Shown: positions 1-5,451, counted from the stretch's first letter. The stretch: DNA of 5,871 bases from an uncultured Clostridia bacterium (GCA_947174955.1 CAMWKX010000087.1:1-5871), one strand, 5' to 3'. The notes: generated by a model not told the origin, from the letters alone. Made by a program: numbers and translations.

Positions 1-56
1 GGATAAAACTACTATTGAAAAATTTTTATAAATTTTCAAAAATGCGCTTTCAGCAT

Positions 57-85
57 TTGGTAAAAATTTCAATTCGTGGTATTAT
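57..85 (+). promoter_or_regulatory. Candidate sigma-A-type promoter with extended -10 for the ABC ATPase gene
   Basis: A -35-like TTGGTA (57-62, four of six consensus bases) and a -10-like TATTAT (80-85, five of six) are separated by 17 bases. A TGG just upstream of the -10 (77-79) supplies the extended -10 TGn element. Transcription would start near 92, leaving a leader of about 28 bases that contains the GGGAG ribosome binding site (107-111). The region is very AT-rich, so chance matches are likely. This is a pattern-based call only. Confidence 0.45.
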
Positions 86-106
86 TGAAAAAAGAATTTA
101 AACTGC

Positions 107-111
107 GGGAG
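107..111 (+). promoter_or_regulatory. Ribosome binding site that decides the GTG start at 120
   Basis: GGGAG lies 8 bases before the GTG at 120. This supports the non-ATG start, and the resulting N-terminus (MANLQLKNVSKLYP) aligns with the first strand of MalK-family ATPases, so no upstream extension is needed. Confidence 0.7.
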
Positions 112-119
112 TATTAACT

Positions 120-1337
120 GTGGCAAATTTGCAGCTTAAAAACGTTAGTAAGTTATATCCTTCGGGCGAGCTTGCCCTCTATAAGAACAATCTTCAGCTG
201 TCGGACAGCGAATTCATTGCCGTCGTCGGCGGCGAAAAGTGCGGCAAAACAACCCTTCTCCGTCTCATTGCGGGGCTTGACGACGTGACCGAGGGCGAGG
301 TTATAATCGGCGGCAAGGACGTTACCAACGAACCCTCGAAGGAAAGAGACGTCGCAATGATTTTCCAGAGCAACACGCTCTATCCGTCGCTCAGCGTTTT
401 CGACAATATAGCGTACGGACTGCGCCTCCGCAAGGCGTCCAACACCGTTGTAGAGCAGCGCGTAAAGGCGGTGGCGGAGCTTCTGGGACTTTCCGACGTG
501 CTGTACAGAAAACCCAAGGTGCTCACGACCGAACAGAAGCAGAAGGCGGTGTTCGGCAGAGCCATTGCAAGAGAGCCCAAGCTGTACCTTTTGGACGATC
601 CTTTGTCGGGACTGGACGCGGCTATGCGCGAAAAACTGCGCTCGGTGCTCATAAATTTACAGGTGAGAATGAAGGGCACGTTTATTTACGCCACCAAGAA
701 CGTCAACGAAGCGCTGACTATGGCGACGCGCATACTCGTTCTGCGCGAGGGCTTTATTCAGCAGATAGACACGCCCGCAAACCTTTACGATTACCCCGCC
801 AACGCGTTCGTGGCGTTTACCGTCGGTTCGCCCACGATCAACTTTGTTAACGGCGCGACGATAGAAAGAGAGGGCACGGCGCTTTACGCCGTCTACGGCG
901 ACCTGCGTTTACAGCTTCCCGAAAATATTCTTGCGCGCTTTACCGCGCTCGACGAGTACGCGGGTACGGGCAAAAAGGTCATTCTGGGCTTGCGCCCCGA
1001 GGATATGTCTGTGGGAGAAGGCGGGTTTGCTCAGGCTACCGTCAACGCCGCCGAGGAAATCTGCGGCTGTCTTTACGCCGATTGCGACGCCGATAAGCTG
1101 TCGTTCGTCGTAAGAGCGGATAAGGCTGTAAAGGGAGATAAGGTCACGCTCACCGCGGATATGACCCGCGCGTACCTTTTCGACGCGGACACGAGACTGA
1201 CTCTTTTAGAGCGCGACAGCGGCTACGAAAAGACGGAACACCCCGACGCGGAGGTTGCTCCGCTGGCGTACGACGAAGAGGAAGCGCTCAAAAAGAAATT
1301 CTCGCTTTCCAAGACCGAAGTTAAAAAGAAAAAGTAA
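120..1337 (+). CDS. MalK/UgpC-like ABC transporter ATP-binding subunit with degenerate catalytic motifs
   Basis: The 405-residue product aligns along its length with sugar-importer ATPases of the MalK/UgpC/MsmK group. It has an N-terminal nucleotide-binding domain (about 1-235), the family hallmark GSPTINF at 236-242, and a C-terminal TOBE-like regulatory domain with an LRPED motif at 291-295. The length is slightly above the usual 360-380 because of a charged, lysine-rich tail (about 365-405). Intact elements are the Walker A lysine and threonine (GGEKCGKTT, 37-45), the Q-loop glutamine 83, Walker B aspartate 159 and the D-loop SGLD (163-166). Altered elements are the signature LSGGQ, which reads LTTEQ (135-139), the catalytic glutamate, which is Asp160, and the switch histidine, which is Lys193. 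The Walker A GPSGCGKS core is also changed. Known MalK proteins sit on the cytoplasmic face of a membrane permease, but no permease or binding-protein gene is visible here. I infer weak or absent ATPase activity, and possibly a regulatory or heterodimer partner role. Family membership is firm; activity and substrate are not. Confidence 0.9.
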   Translation: MANLQLKNVSKLYPSGELALYKNNLQLSDSEFIAVVGGEKCGKTTLLRLIAGLDDVTEGEVIIGGKDVTNEPSKERDVAMIFQSNTLYPSLSVFDNIAYGLRLRKASNTVVEQRVKAVAELLGLSDVLYRKPKVLTTEQKQKAVFGRAIAREPKLYLLDDPLSGLDAAMREKLRSVLINLQVRMKGTFIYATKNVNEALTMATRILVLREGFIQQIDTPANLYDYPANAFVAFTVGSPTINFVNGATIEREGTALYAVYGDLRLQLPENILARFTALDEYAGTGKKVILGLRPEDMSVGEGGFAQATVNAAEEICGCLYADCDADKLSFVVRADKAVKGDKVTLTADMTRAYLFDADTRLTLLERDSGYEKTEHPDAEVAPLAYDEEEALKKKFSLSKTEVKKKK

Positions 1338-1339
1338 TT

Positions 1340-1381
1340 CCCTTGAATACGCTTTTTAAATGCGGGCAATAATTACAAGGG
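1340..1381 (+). promoter_or_regulatory. Inverted repeat that could mask the ribosome binding site of the membrane protein gene
   Basis: CCCTTG (1340-1345) is exactly complementary to CAAGGG (1376-1381), and the latter contains the AAGGG ribosome binding site (1377-1381) located 6 bases before the ATG at 1388. Folding would enclose a loop of 30 bases. The stem is only 6 bp with a long loop, so it may be chance. No terminator was seen in this 50-base gap, which suggests co-transcription with the upstream ABC gene. Confidence 0.3.
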
Positions 1382-1387
1382 TATTTA

Positions 1388-2278
1388 ATGGAAGTTATAG
1401 TTGACGCATTAAAGGATACGGCTATCGTATTTCCTTTCATCTTAATAATCTATATGCTCATCGAGCTTATGGAGAACGGCACAGCCGCAGGCAAGAGCCG
1501 CCGTGCGCTGCAAGGTCCGCTCGCGCCTCTTTTAGGCGGTGCAACGGGGCTTGTTCCGCAGTGCGGCTTTTCGGTTATGGCGGCAAAGCTGTACGATAAA
1601 GGGCTCATCCGCACGGGCACTATTATGGCAGTCTTTTTGGCGACGAGCGACGAGGCGCTTATAATCCTTCTGGTCAACAGCCCTTTAAGCGCGCACGCCG
1701 CGCAGTCCATTCTGCCGCTCATTTTAATAAAGCTTCTGATTGCGGTCGGCGTGGGCTACCTCGTAAACGCCATCATACCCGACAGGATCGAGAGCGTGCC
1801 GCTCGCACATTCGGAGGGCGGCGAGATAACTTATTCGTGCGGACACAGTCACGAAGACAAGTCTTCCGTCAAGCTCTACGTGGTCGAACCGCTTCTGCAC
1901 ACACTCAAAGTGACGGCGTTTATTTTAATGGTAAATCTAATTTTAGGCTTTATCATTTCCGAGGTGGGCGAAGACAGGATTGCCGAAGGACTGATAGGCG
2001 GCACCTATTTCGAGCCGTTTATTTCCGCGGCGGTGGGGCTGATACCCAACTGCGCGTCGTCGACGGTCATAACCGAAACTTTCGTTTTAGGCGGGATAAA
2101 GTTCGGCAGCTGTATCGCGGGGCTATGCACCAACGCGGGGCTGGGACTTGTTGTGCTTTTGAAAAACACCAAAAAAATCAAGCGCAATATTCTGCTGGTT
2201 TTGTCGCTTTACGCGATTGCCGTGCTTGTCGGAATAATCATAAACGTAATCTGTTCGGCGGTGGGAATAACCGTTTAA
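1388..2278 (+). CDS. Putative heavy-metal/arsenic efflux permease (ArsP_2-like polytopic membrane protein)
   Basis: The 296-residue protein is mostly hydrophobic, with membrane segments visible around 10-29, 78-96, 108-130, 172-191, 205-219 and 267-293, plus less clear ones between. It contains two related halves: GLVPQCGFS (54-62) followed by SDEALIILL (87-95), and GLIPNCASS (217-225) followed by TNAGLGLVVLL (248-258), at near-identical spacing. A hydrophilic central loop (about 133-165) carries His141, Cys151, His153 and His155 in a CGHSH cluster that could bind metal. This pattern resembles the family annotated as putative 10-TM heavy-metal exporter/arsenic efflux protein (ArsP_2), which is assigned mainly by similarity rather than biochemistry. 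AAGGG at 1377-1381 supports the ATG start. It follows the ABC gene by 50 bases and is probably co-transcribed with it; a terminator follows at 2294-2327. No ArsR-type regulator gene is in view. The transported substrate is inferred, not shown. Confidence 0.75.
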   Translation: MEVIVDALKDTAIVFPFILIIYMLIELMENGTAAGKSRRALQGPLAPLLGGATGLVPQCGFSVMAAKLYDKGLIRTGTIMAVFLATSDEALIILLVNSPLSAHAAQSILPLILIKLLIAVGVGYLVNAIIPDRIESVPLAHSEGGEITYSCGHSHEDKSSVKLYVVEPLLHTLKVTAFILMVNLILGFIISEVGEDRIAEGLIGGTYFEPFISAAVGLIPNCASSTVITETFVLGGIKFGSCIAGLCTNAGLGLVVLLKNTKKIKRNILLVLSLYAIAVLVGIIINVICSAVGITV

Positions 2279-2293
2279 AAAATATATAAAGTG

Positions 2294-2330
2294 AGCCCGC
2301 AAAACGATTGACTTTTGTTTGCGGGCTTTG
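2294..2330 (+). terminator. Terminator-like hairpin after the membrane protein gene
   Basis: AGCCCGCAAA (2294-2303) pairs perfectly with TTTGCGGGCT (2318-2327), giving a 10-bp GC-rich stem and a 14-base loop. The T tail is short (TTT at 2327-2329, then GG), so termination may be partial. The -35 of the rpsU promoter lies in the loop. Confidence 0.6.
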
Positions 2331-2337
2331 GTATAAT
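2308..2337 (+). promoter_or_regulatory. Sigma-A-type promoter for rpsU
   Basis: TTGACT (2308-2313) and a perfect TATAAT (2332-2337) are separated by 18 bases, the best promoter match in the window. The predicted start near 2344 gives a leader of about 47 bases before the rpsU ATG. The -35 sits in the loop of the terminator hairpin of the preceding gene, and the right arm of that hairpin forms most of the spacer. Confidence 0.8.
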
Positions 2338-2343
2338 TTGTAA

Positions 2344-2365
2344 GCGTTCCGAAAAGAGGGACAGC
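2344..2365 (+). other. Small hairpin at the 5' end of the rpsU leader
   Basis: GCGTTCC (2344-2350) can pair with GGGACAGC (2358-2365), using one G-U pair and one bulged A, around a GAAAAGA loop. It would form right at the predicted 5' end of the transcript, where it could stabilise the mRNA or take part in control by S21. Either role is speculative. Confidence 0.3.
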
Positions 2366-2374
2366 CTTTGAAAC

Positions 2375-2384
2375 GGGGAGGTGA
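2375..2384 (+). promoter_or_regulatory. Strong Shine-Dalgarno sequence of rpsU
   Basis: GGGGAGGTGA contains GGAGGTGA, complementary to the 16S rRNA 3' end over eight bases. GGAGGTG (2377-2383) lies 7 bases before the ATG at 2391. This is the strongest ribosome binding site in the window and fits a highly expressed ribosomal protein gene. Confidence 0.85.
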
Positions 2385-2390
2385 AAGCAA

Positions 2391-2567
2391 ATGTCAACTA
2401 TCAAAGTAGGCGAGAACGAGTCGGTTGAAAGCGCTCTCAGAAGATTTAAGAGAAAGTGCTCGCGCGACGGTATCATCGGCGACCTCAGAAAGAAAGAATT
2501 TTACGAATCTCCTTCCGTAAAGAGGCGCAAGAAGAGCGAAGCTGCAAGAAAGAGAAACAAGAATTAA
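2391..2567 (+). CDS. rpsU: 30S ribosomal protein S21
   Basis: The 58-residue product begins MSTIKVGENESVESALRRFK and continues with the S21 hallmark region RKCSRDGIIGDLRKKEFYE (about 21-39), then a very basic tail ending AARKRNKN. Length and sequence match S21 of Firmicutes, a small helical protein of the 30S platform near the anti-Shine-Dalgarno end of 16S rRNA, involved in translation initiation. The ATG is fixed by the strong ribosome binding site. The gene has its own promoter (2308-2337) and a strong terminator (2575-2610), so it looks like a single-gene transcription unit. The next gene is an unrecognised small ORF, not the yqeY that often follows rpsU in Bacillus relatives. Identification is essentially certain. 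Confidence 0.97.
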   Translation: MSTIKVGENESVESALRRFKRKCSRDGIIGDLRKKEFYESPSVKRRKKSEAARKRNKN

Positions 2568-2574
2568 AATTTTC

Positions 2575-2610
2575 AAACTCTACCTAAGATGACCTTGGGT
2601 AGAGTTTTTT
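2575..2610 (+). terminator. Strong rho-independent terminator of rpsU
   Basis: AAACTCTACC (2575-2584) pairs with GGTAGAGTTT (2598-2607). The stem continues inward through TAAG/CTTG (2585-2588 with 2594-2597, one G-U pair), leaving a 5-base loop ATGAC. Six T residues follow the GC part (2605-2610). The stem starts 7 bases after the rpsU stop. Confidence 0.92.
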
Positions 2611-2672
2611 CATTGAATAATTTGTCGAAAGAGCGCGGATTTTGCAGACGCGCGTAAAAATGCGGGGTGGCG

Positions 2673-3050
2673 ATGGACGATTTAAAGGCGATGGCAAAAC
2701 AGGCTAAGCGGCGGCTTGGCAACGACTTCTGGAAGAGGTGCAAGGAGGACTTCGACAAGACGGCGAAGCTTGCGGAGCAGAACGGCAAAAACGCCGTCAA
2801 GGTCAAGTCGCATATGTACGACAAGGTAAAAAGCGTAATCCGCGGCGAGGAAGAGGACGACTTCTACTTGAAGGTCAAAAAGCTTTTAGACGAGCACGGC
2901 GAGGTGTCCGACGCCATCGGGCGTTTGACCGACAAGGAGTATTTCAAAACGCTATCCTACGAGGAGCGGCAGAGGTACACGATGGAGCTATCGTCCAAAT
3001 ACCTTGCGGCGTTAGAGAAATACAGAAAAGAAAAAGACAGCGCGCTATAA
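2673..3050 (+). CDS. Small charged helical protein, unrecognised
   Basis: I do not recognise this 125-residue protein. It has no signal peptide or membrane segment and is very rich in Lys, Glu and Asp, with few prolines, so it is probably cytoplasmic and alpha-helical. Notable stretches are a basic N-terminal region (KQAKRRLGNDFWKRCKEDF, 9-27), an acidic patch GEEEDDFY (58-65) and a C-terminal helix from about 96 (YEERQRYTMELSSKYLAALEKY) ending in KEKDSAL. I prefer the ATG at 2673 because CGGGG (2663-2667) lies 5 bases upstream; a GTG at 2667 would add two residues but lacks a ribosome binding site. No convincing promoter was seen between the rpsU terminator and this start, so read-through from rpsU is possible. 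The stop codon lies within the stem of the downstream terminator. Codon use is like its neighbours, which supports a real gene. Confidence 0.75.
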   Translation: MDDLKAMAKQAKRRLGNDFWKRCKEDFDKTAKLAEQNGKNAVKVKSHMYDKVKSVIRGEEEDDFYLKVKKLLDEHGEVSDAIGRLTDKEYFKTLSYEERQRYTMELSSKYLAALEKYRKEKDSAL

Positions 3051-3077
3051 TCATTTTCTTGATTATACGCGCTTTTT
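3039..3077 (+). terminator. Terminator overlapping the stop codon of the small charged protein gene
   Basis: AGCGCG (3039-3044) pairs with CGCGCT (3068-3073), and TATAATCA (3046-3053) pairs with TGATTATA (3060-3067), with C3045 bulged and a 6-base TTTTCT loop. Five T residues follow (3073-3077). The left arm includes the final codons and the TAA stop (3048-3050). An A-rich flank on the left (3025-3036) could allow termination from the opposite strand as well. Confidence 0.85.
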
Positions 3078-3087
3078 ATGTTACAAT
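3059..3087 (+). promoter_or_regulatory. Candidate promoter for pcrA-ligA inside the preceding terminator
   Basis: TTGATT (3059-3064, four of six consensus bases) and TACAAT (3082-3087, five of six) are separated by 17 bases, with an extended -10 TGT at 3079-3081. The -35 lies at the loop and right-arm junction of the terminator hairpin. The expected transcription start, about 3094, is only a few bases before the pcrA ATG at 3097. Confidence 0.6.
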
Positions 3088-3096
3088 AAAAAGGTA

Positions 3097-5451
3097 ATGG
3101 AAGAGATACTGAAAAACTTAAACGAAGAGCAGATTAAACCCGTAACCGACACCGAAGGAGCGGTGCTCGTGCTTGCGGGCGCGGGCAGCGGCAAAACGCG
3201 CGTTCTGACCTCGCGCATCGCTTACATACTGGGCAAAAGACTGTGTTCCCCCTCGAATATCCTTGCGATAACCTTTACCAACAAGGCGGCGCGCGAGATG
3301 AAAGAAAGGGTGGAAAACGTTCTCGGCGACACCCAAAATATGTGGATATGCACTATCCACTCTATGTGCGTGCGCATACTCAGGAACTACGGCGACGCGG
3401 CGGGCATACAGCCCAACTTTTCCATTTACAGCGAAACCGAGCGCGCCAACGTCATCAAAAAAGTTTTCAAAGAACTCAACTACGACGAAAAGCTTATAAA
3501 GTTGGTCAAGTTCCACATAGCTAACGCGAAGATGCTGGGTTTGGACGCCGACGAGTACGCTGCGCGCCACAAGCACGAGGACCATATCCGCGTTGCGCGC
3601 GACGTTTACGAAAGATACGACGAATATTTAAAAGAGAGCAATGCTCTCGACTTCGACGACTTGCTCGTACATACGCTGCGGCTGCTTCGCGGCAACGCCG
3701 AGGTGCGCGGTTATCTTGCGGACAAATTCAAGTACGTTCACGTCGACGAATTTCAGGACACGAACGCCGTGCAGTACGACATAATTAAACTGCTCGCATC
3801 AAAGCACGGGAATCTCTTTGTCGTCGGTGACGACGATCAGTCCATATACGGCTGGCGCGGCGCGGAAATCGAGAACATTTTGAAGTTTGATAGGGACTAT
3901 TTGCTAGCCAAAGTATACAAGCTGCAAAGAAATTACCGCTCTACCAAGTCCATTTTAAACCTTGCAAACACGATAATAGTGCACAACGGCACGCGCAAAG
4001 AAAAGTTGCTCTGGACGGAGGCGGAGGAGGGCGCAAAGCCCGAATACGTGCAGTCCGAAGACGAAAAGGACGAGGCGCTGTTCGCGGCGAAAACCATAAA
4101 CGCCGCGGTATATGCTGGGGGCAAATACTCCGACTTCGCAGTTTTAATGCGCATAAACGCGCTCACCCGCTCCTACGAGCAGGAGTTCGGAAAGTACGGC
4201 ATACCCTATAAAGTTTTCGGCGGTTTCAAGTTCTTCGAGCGTAAGGAAATCAAGGACGTGCTTGCCTATATGCGGCTTGTTTCCAACCCGTTCGACAACG
4301 AGGCGTTCATCCGCATTATAAACGTGCCGAGGCGCGGCATAGGCGCAAAGACTATCGAGGTGATGGAACGGTACGCGGGCGAAAACGGACTCTCTCTGTA
4401 CGACGCGTGTATCGACGCCGAGGAGCTGCCCCTGCCTAAATCGGCAAAGGAAAAGCTGTCGGACTTCGCGGAAGCGGTCAAGCAATTCGTTATATCCGCG
4501 CAGACTTCCGACGTCGGAAGTTTAACGCGCGAAATTATTTTAACCACCGACTTGAAGTCGGCGTACGACGACGGCACGGACGAAGGCGATTCCAAGCTCG
4601 CCAACGTCGACGAATTTATCGCGGCGGTAGACGATTTCGTACGGCTCAATCCCGAGGCGACTTTGAACGACTACTTAAATCAGGTAACGCTCGCCTCCGA
4701 CACCGACGAAATGGACGACGGCAACTACGTTACGCTCGCCACGATTCACTCGGTCAAGGGGCTGGAATTTACCAACGTGTTTATCGTAGGTATGGAAGAG
4801 GGCATTATGCCTACCTCGCGCGCCAAGGACGACCCGGGCGCAATCGAAGAGGAAAGGCGGCTTATGTACGTTGCTGTTACGCGCGCCAAAAAGCTGCTTT
4901 GGCTTACGCGCTCCAAGAGCCGCTACCTGTACGGTCACAGGGAGGCTACCGCGCCCTCGCCGTTCATAAGGGAGATGGCGGACAAAATCAGGAACAACGA
5001 ACCGAGCTCGTCGTATTCGCGCCGCGCTTATTCGGGCGGTTACGGAAGCGGCTACGGCACGCGTTCTTCTTACGGCACGCGCTCGACCTACGGCGGCGAC
5101 GGCTACGAGGGCGATTTCTGGGACGGAGGCACACCCTCGCGCGGGCGGGGATTATACTCCTCGGACGACGGATATACGCCAGATCCGATACCTTCGTATT
5201 CGAAGCCTGCATATTCACAGCAGGCAAAGCCGCAAAAGACCTTTTCGGCTGCGTCGGGCTTCGGGAGCACGCCCGCAAAACCCAAGGGCGGTGCGAAAAA
5301 TTACTACGTCGGCTGCAAGGTGCGTCACCCCAAGTTTGGTATAGGCACGGTAATCGCGCTCAAAAACGGAGGCAGCGTGGTGAACGTTGCGTTTGAAAAT
5401 CAGGGCATAAAGGAATTGTCGGCGGCTATTGCTCCGTTGGAGATATTATGA
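3097..5451 (+). CDS. pcrA: ATP-dependent 3'-5' DNA helicase PcrA (UvrD family)
   Basis: The 784-residue protein carries the full superfamily 1A helicase motif set: Q motif LNEEQ (8-12), Walker A AGAGSGKT (27-34), Ia ITFTNKAAREM (58-68), Walker B DEFQDTN (217-223), III GDDDQSIYGWRGA (244-256), IV LQRNYRS (276-282), V ATIHSVKGLEF (548-558) and VI EERRLMYVAVTRAK (585-598). PcrA unwinds DNA in repair, rolling-circle replication, recombinase removal and transcription-coupled processes. A low-complexity linker rich in Tyr, Gly, Ser and Arg (about 635-735) leads to a Tudor-like C-terminal domain (737-784, VGCKVRHPKFGIGTVIAL), which in Bacillus PcrA contacts RNA polymerase. The ATG is supported by the usual PcrA N-terminus, but AAAGG (3090-3094) is only 2 bases away, too close for normal initiation. 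The gene overlaps ligA by ATGA. All catalytic residues look intact. Confidence 0.97.
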   Translation: MEEILKNLNEEQIKPVTDTEGAVLVLAGAGSGKTRVLTSRIAYILGKRLCSPSNILAITFTNKAAREMKERVENVLGDTQNMWICTIHSMCVRILRNYGDAAGIQPNFSIYSETERANVIKKVFKELNYDEKLIKLVKFHIANAKMLGLDADEYAARHKHEDHIRVARDVYERYDEYLKESNALDFDDLLVHTLRLLRGNAEVRGYLADKFKYVHVDEFQDTNAVQYDIIKLLASKHGNLFVVGDDDQSIYGWRGAEIENILKFDRDYLLAKVYKLQRNYRSTKSILNLANTIIVHNGTRKEKLLWTEAEEGAKPEYVQSEDEKDEALFAAKTINAAVYAGGKYSDFAVLMRINALTRSYEQEFGKYGIPYKVFGGFKFFERKEIKDVLAYMRLVSNPFDNEAFIRIINVPRRGIGAKTIEVMERYAGENGLSLYDACIDAEELPLPKSAKEKLSDFAEAVKQFVISAQTSDVGSLTREIILTTDLKSAYDDGTDEGDSKLANVDEFIAAVDDFVRLNPEATLNDYLNQVTLASDTDEMDDGNYVTLATIHSVKGLEFTNVFIVGMEEGIMPTSRAKDDPGAIEEERRLMYVAVTRAKKLLWLTRSKSRYLYGHREATAPSPFIREMADKIRNNEPSSSYSRRAYSGGYGSGYGTRSSYGTRSTYGGDGYEGDFWDGGTPSRGRGLYSSDDGYTPDPIPSYSKPAYSQQAKPQKTFSAASGFGSTPAKPKGGAKNYYVGCKVRHPKFGIGTVIALKNGGSVVNVAFENQGIKELSAAIAPLEIL
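5041..5096 (+). repeat. Short in-frame tandem repeat in the PcrA linker
   Basis: TACGGCACGCG occurs at 5053-5063 and again at 5071-5081, a period of 18 bases or six codons. It encodes YGTRSS-YGTRST-YGG and is preceded by the related YGSG at 5041-5052. It is probably a slippage-type expansion inside a disordered region. Confidence 0.7.
5439..5442 (+). promoter_or_regulatory. Ribosome binding site of ligA within the end of pcrA
   Basis: GGAG lies 5 bases before the ligA ATG (5448), inside the last pcrA codons. Together with the 5448-5451 ATGA overlap it indicates translational coupling of ligA to pcrA. Confidence 0.7.

Noticed and set aside
15..39. AT-rich imperfect palindrome (TTGAAAAATTT with AAATTTTCAA) as a terminator of an upstream gene
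   Set aside because: The stem is almost all A-T with a bulge and is followed by A residues rather than a T run. No upstream gene is visible to judge it by.
40..58. AAATGC/GCATTT inverted repeat as an operator
   Set aside because: Only 6 bp in an AT-rich region and not clearly placed relative to a regulator; expected by chance.
1343..1374. Promoter (TTGAAT with AATAAT) in front of the membrane protein gene
   Set aside because: The spacer is 20 bases and the -10 is weak. Co-transcription with the ABC gene is simpler.
1837..2289. 150-codon plus-strand frame overlapping the permease gene
   Set aside because: Arg/Gln-rich out-of-frame reading of a clear membrane protein; no independent start signals.
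2633..2654. GCGCG/CGCGC hairpin before the small charged protein gene as a terminator or regulatory site
   Set aside because: A 5-bp stem with no T tail (followed by TAAAAA); short GC repeats like this are common here.
3118..3585. 155-codon minus-strand open frame opposite pcrA
   Set aside because: It lies fully inside the conserved helicase motif region of pcrA, and its open frame follows from the codon bias of the opposite strand.
4899..5396. 165-codon plus-strand frame in the 3' part of pcrA
   Set aside because: Arg-rich shifted reading of the pcrA linker region. The pcrA frame is intact through the Tudor-like domain, so there is no frameshift or second gene.
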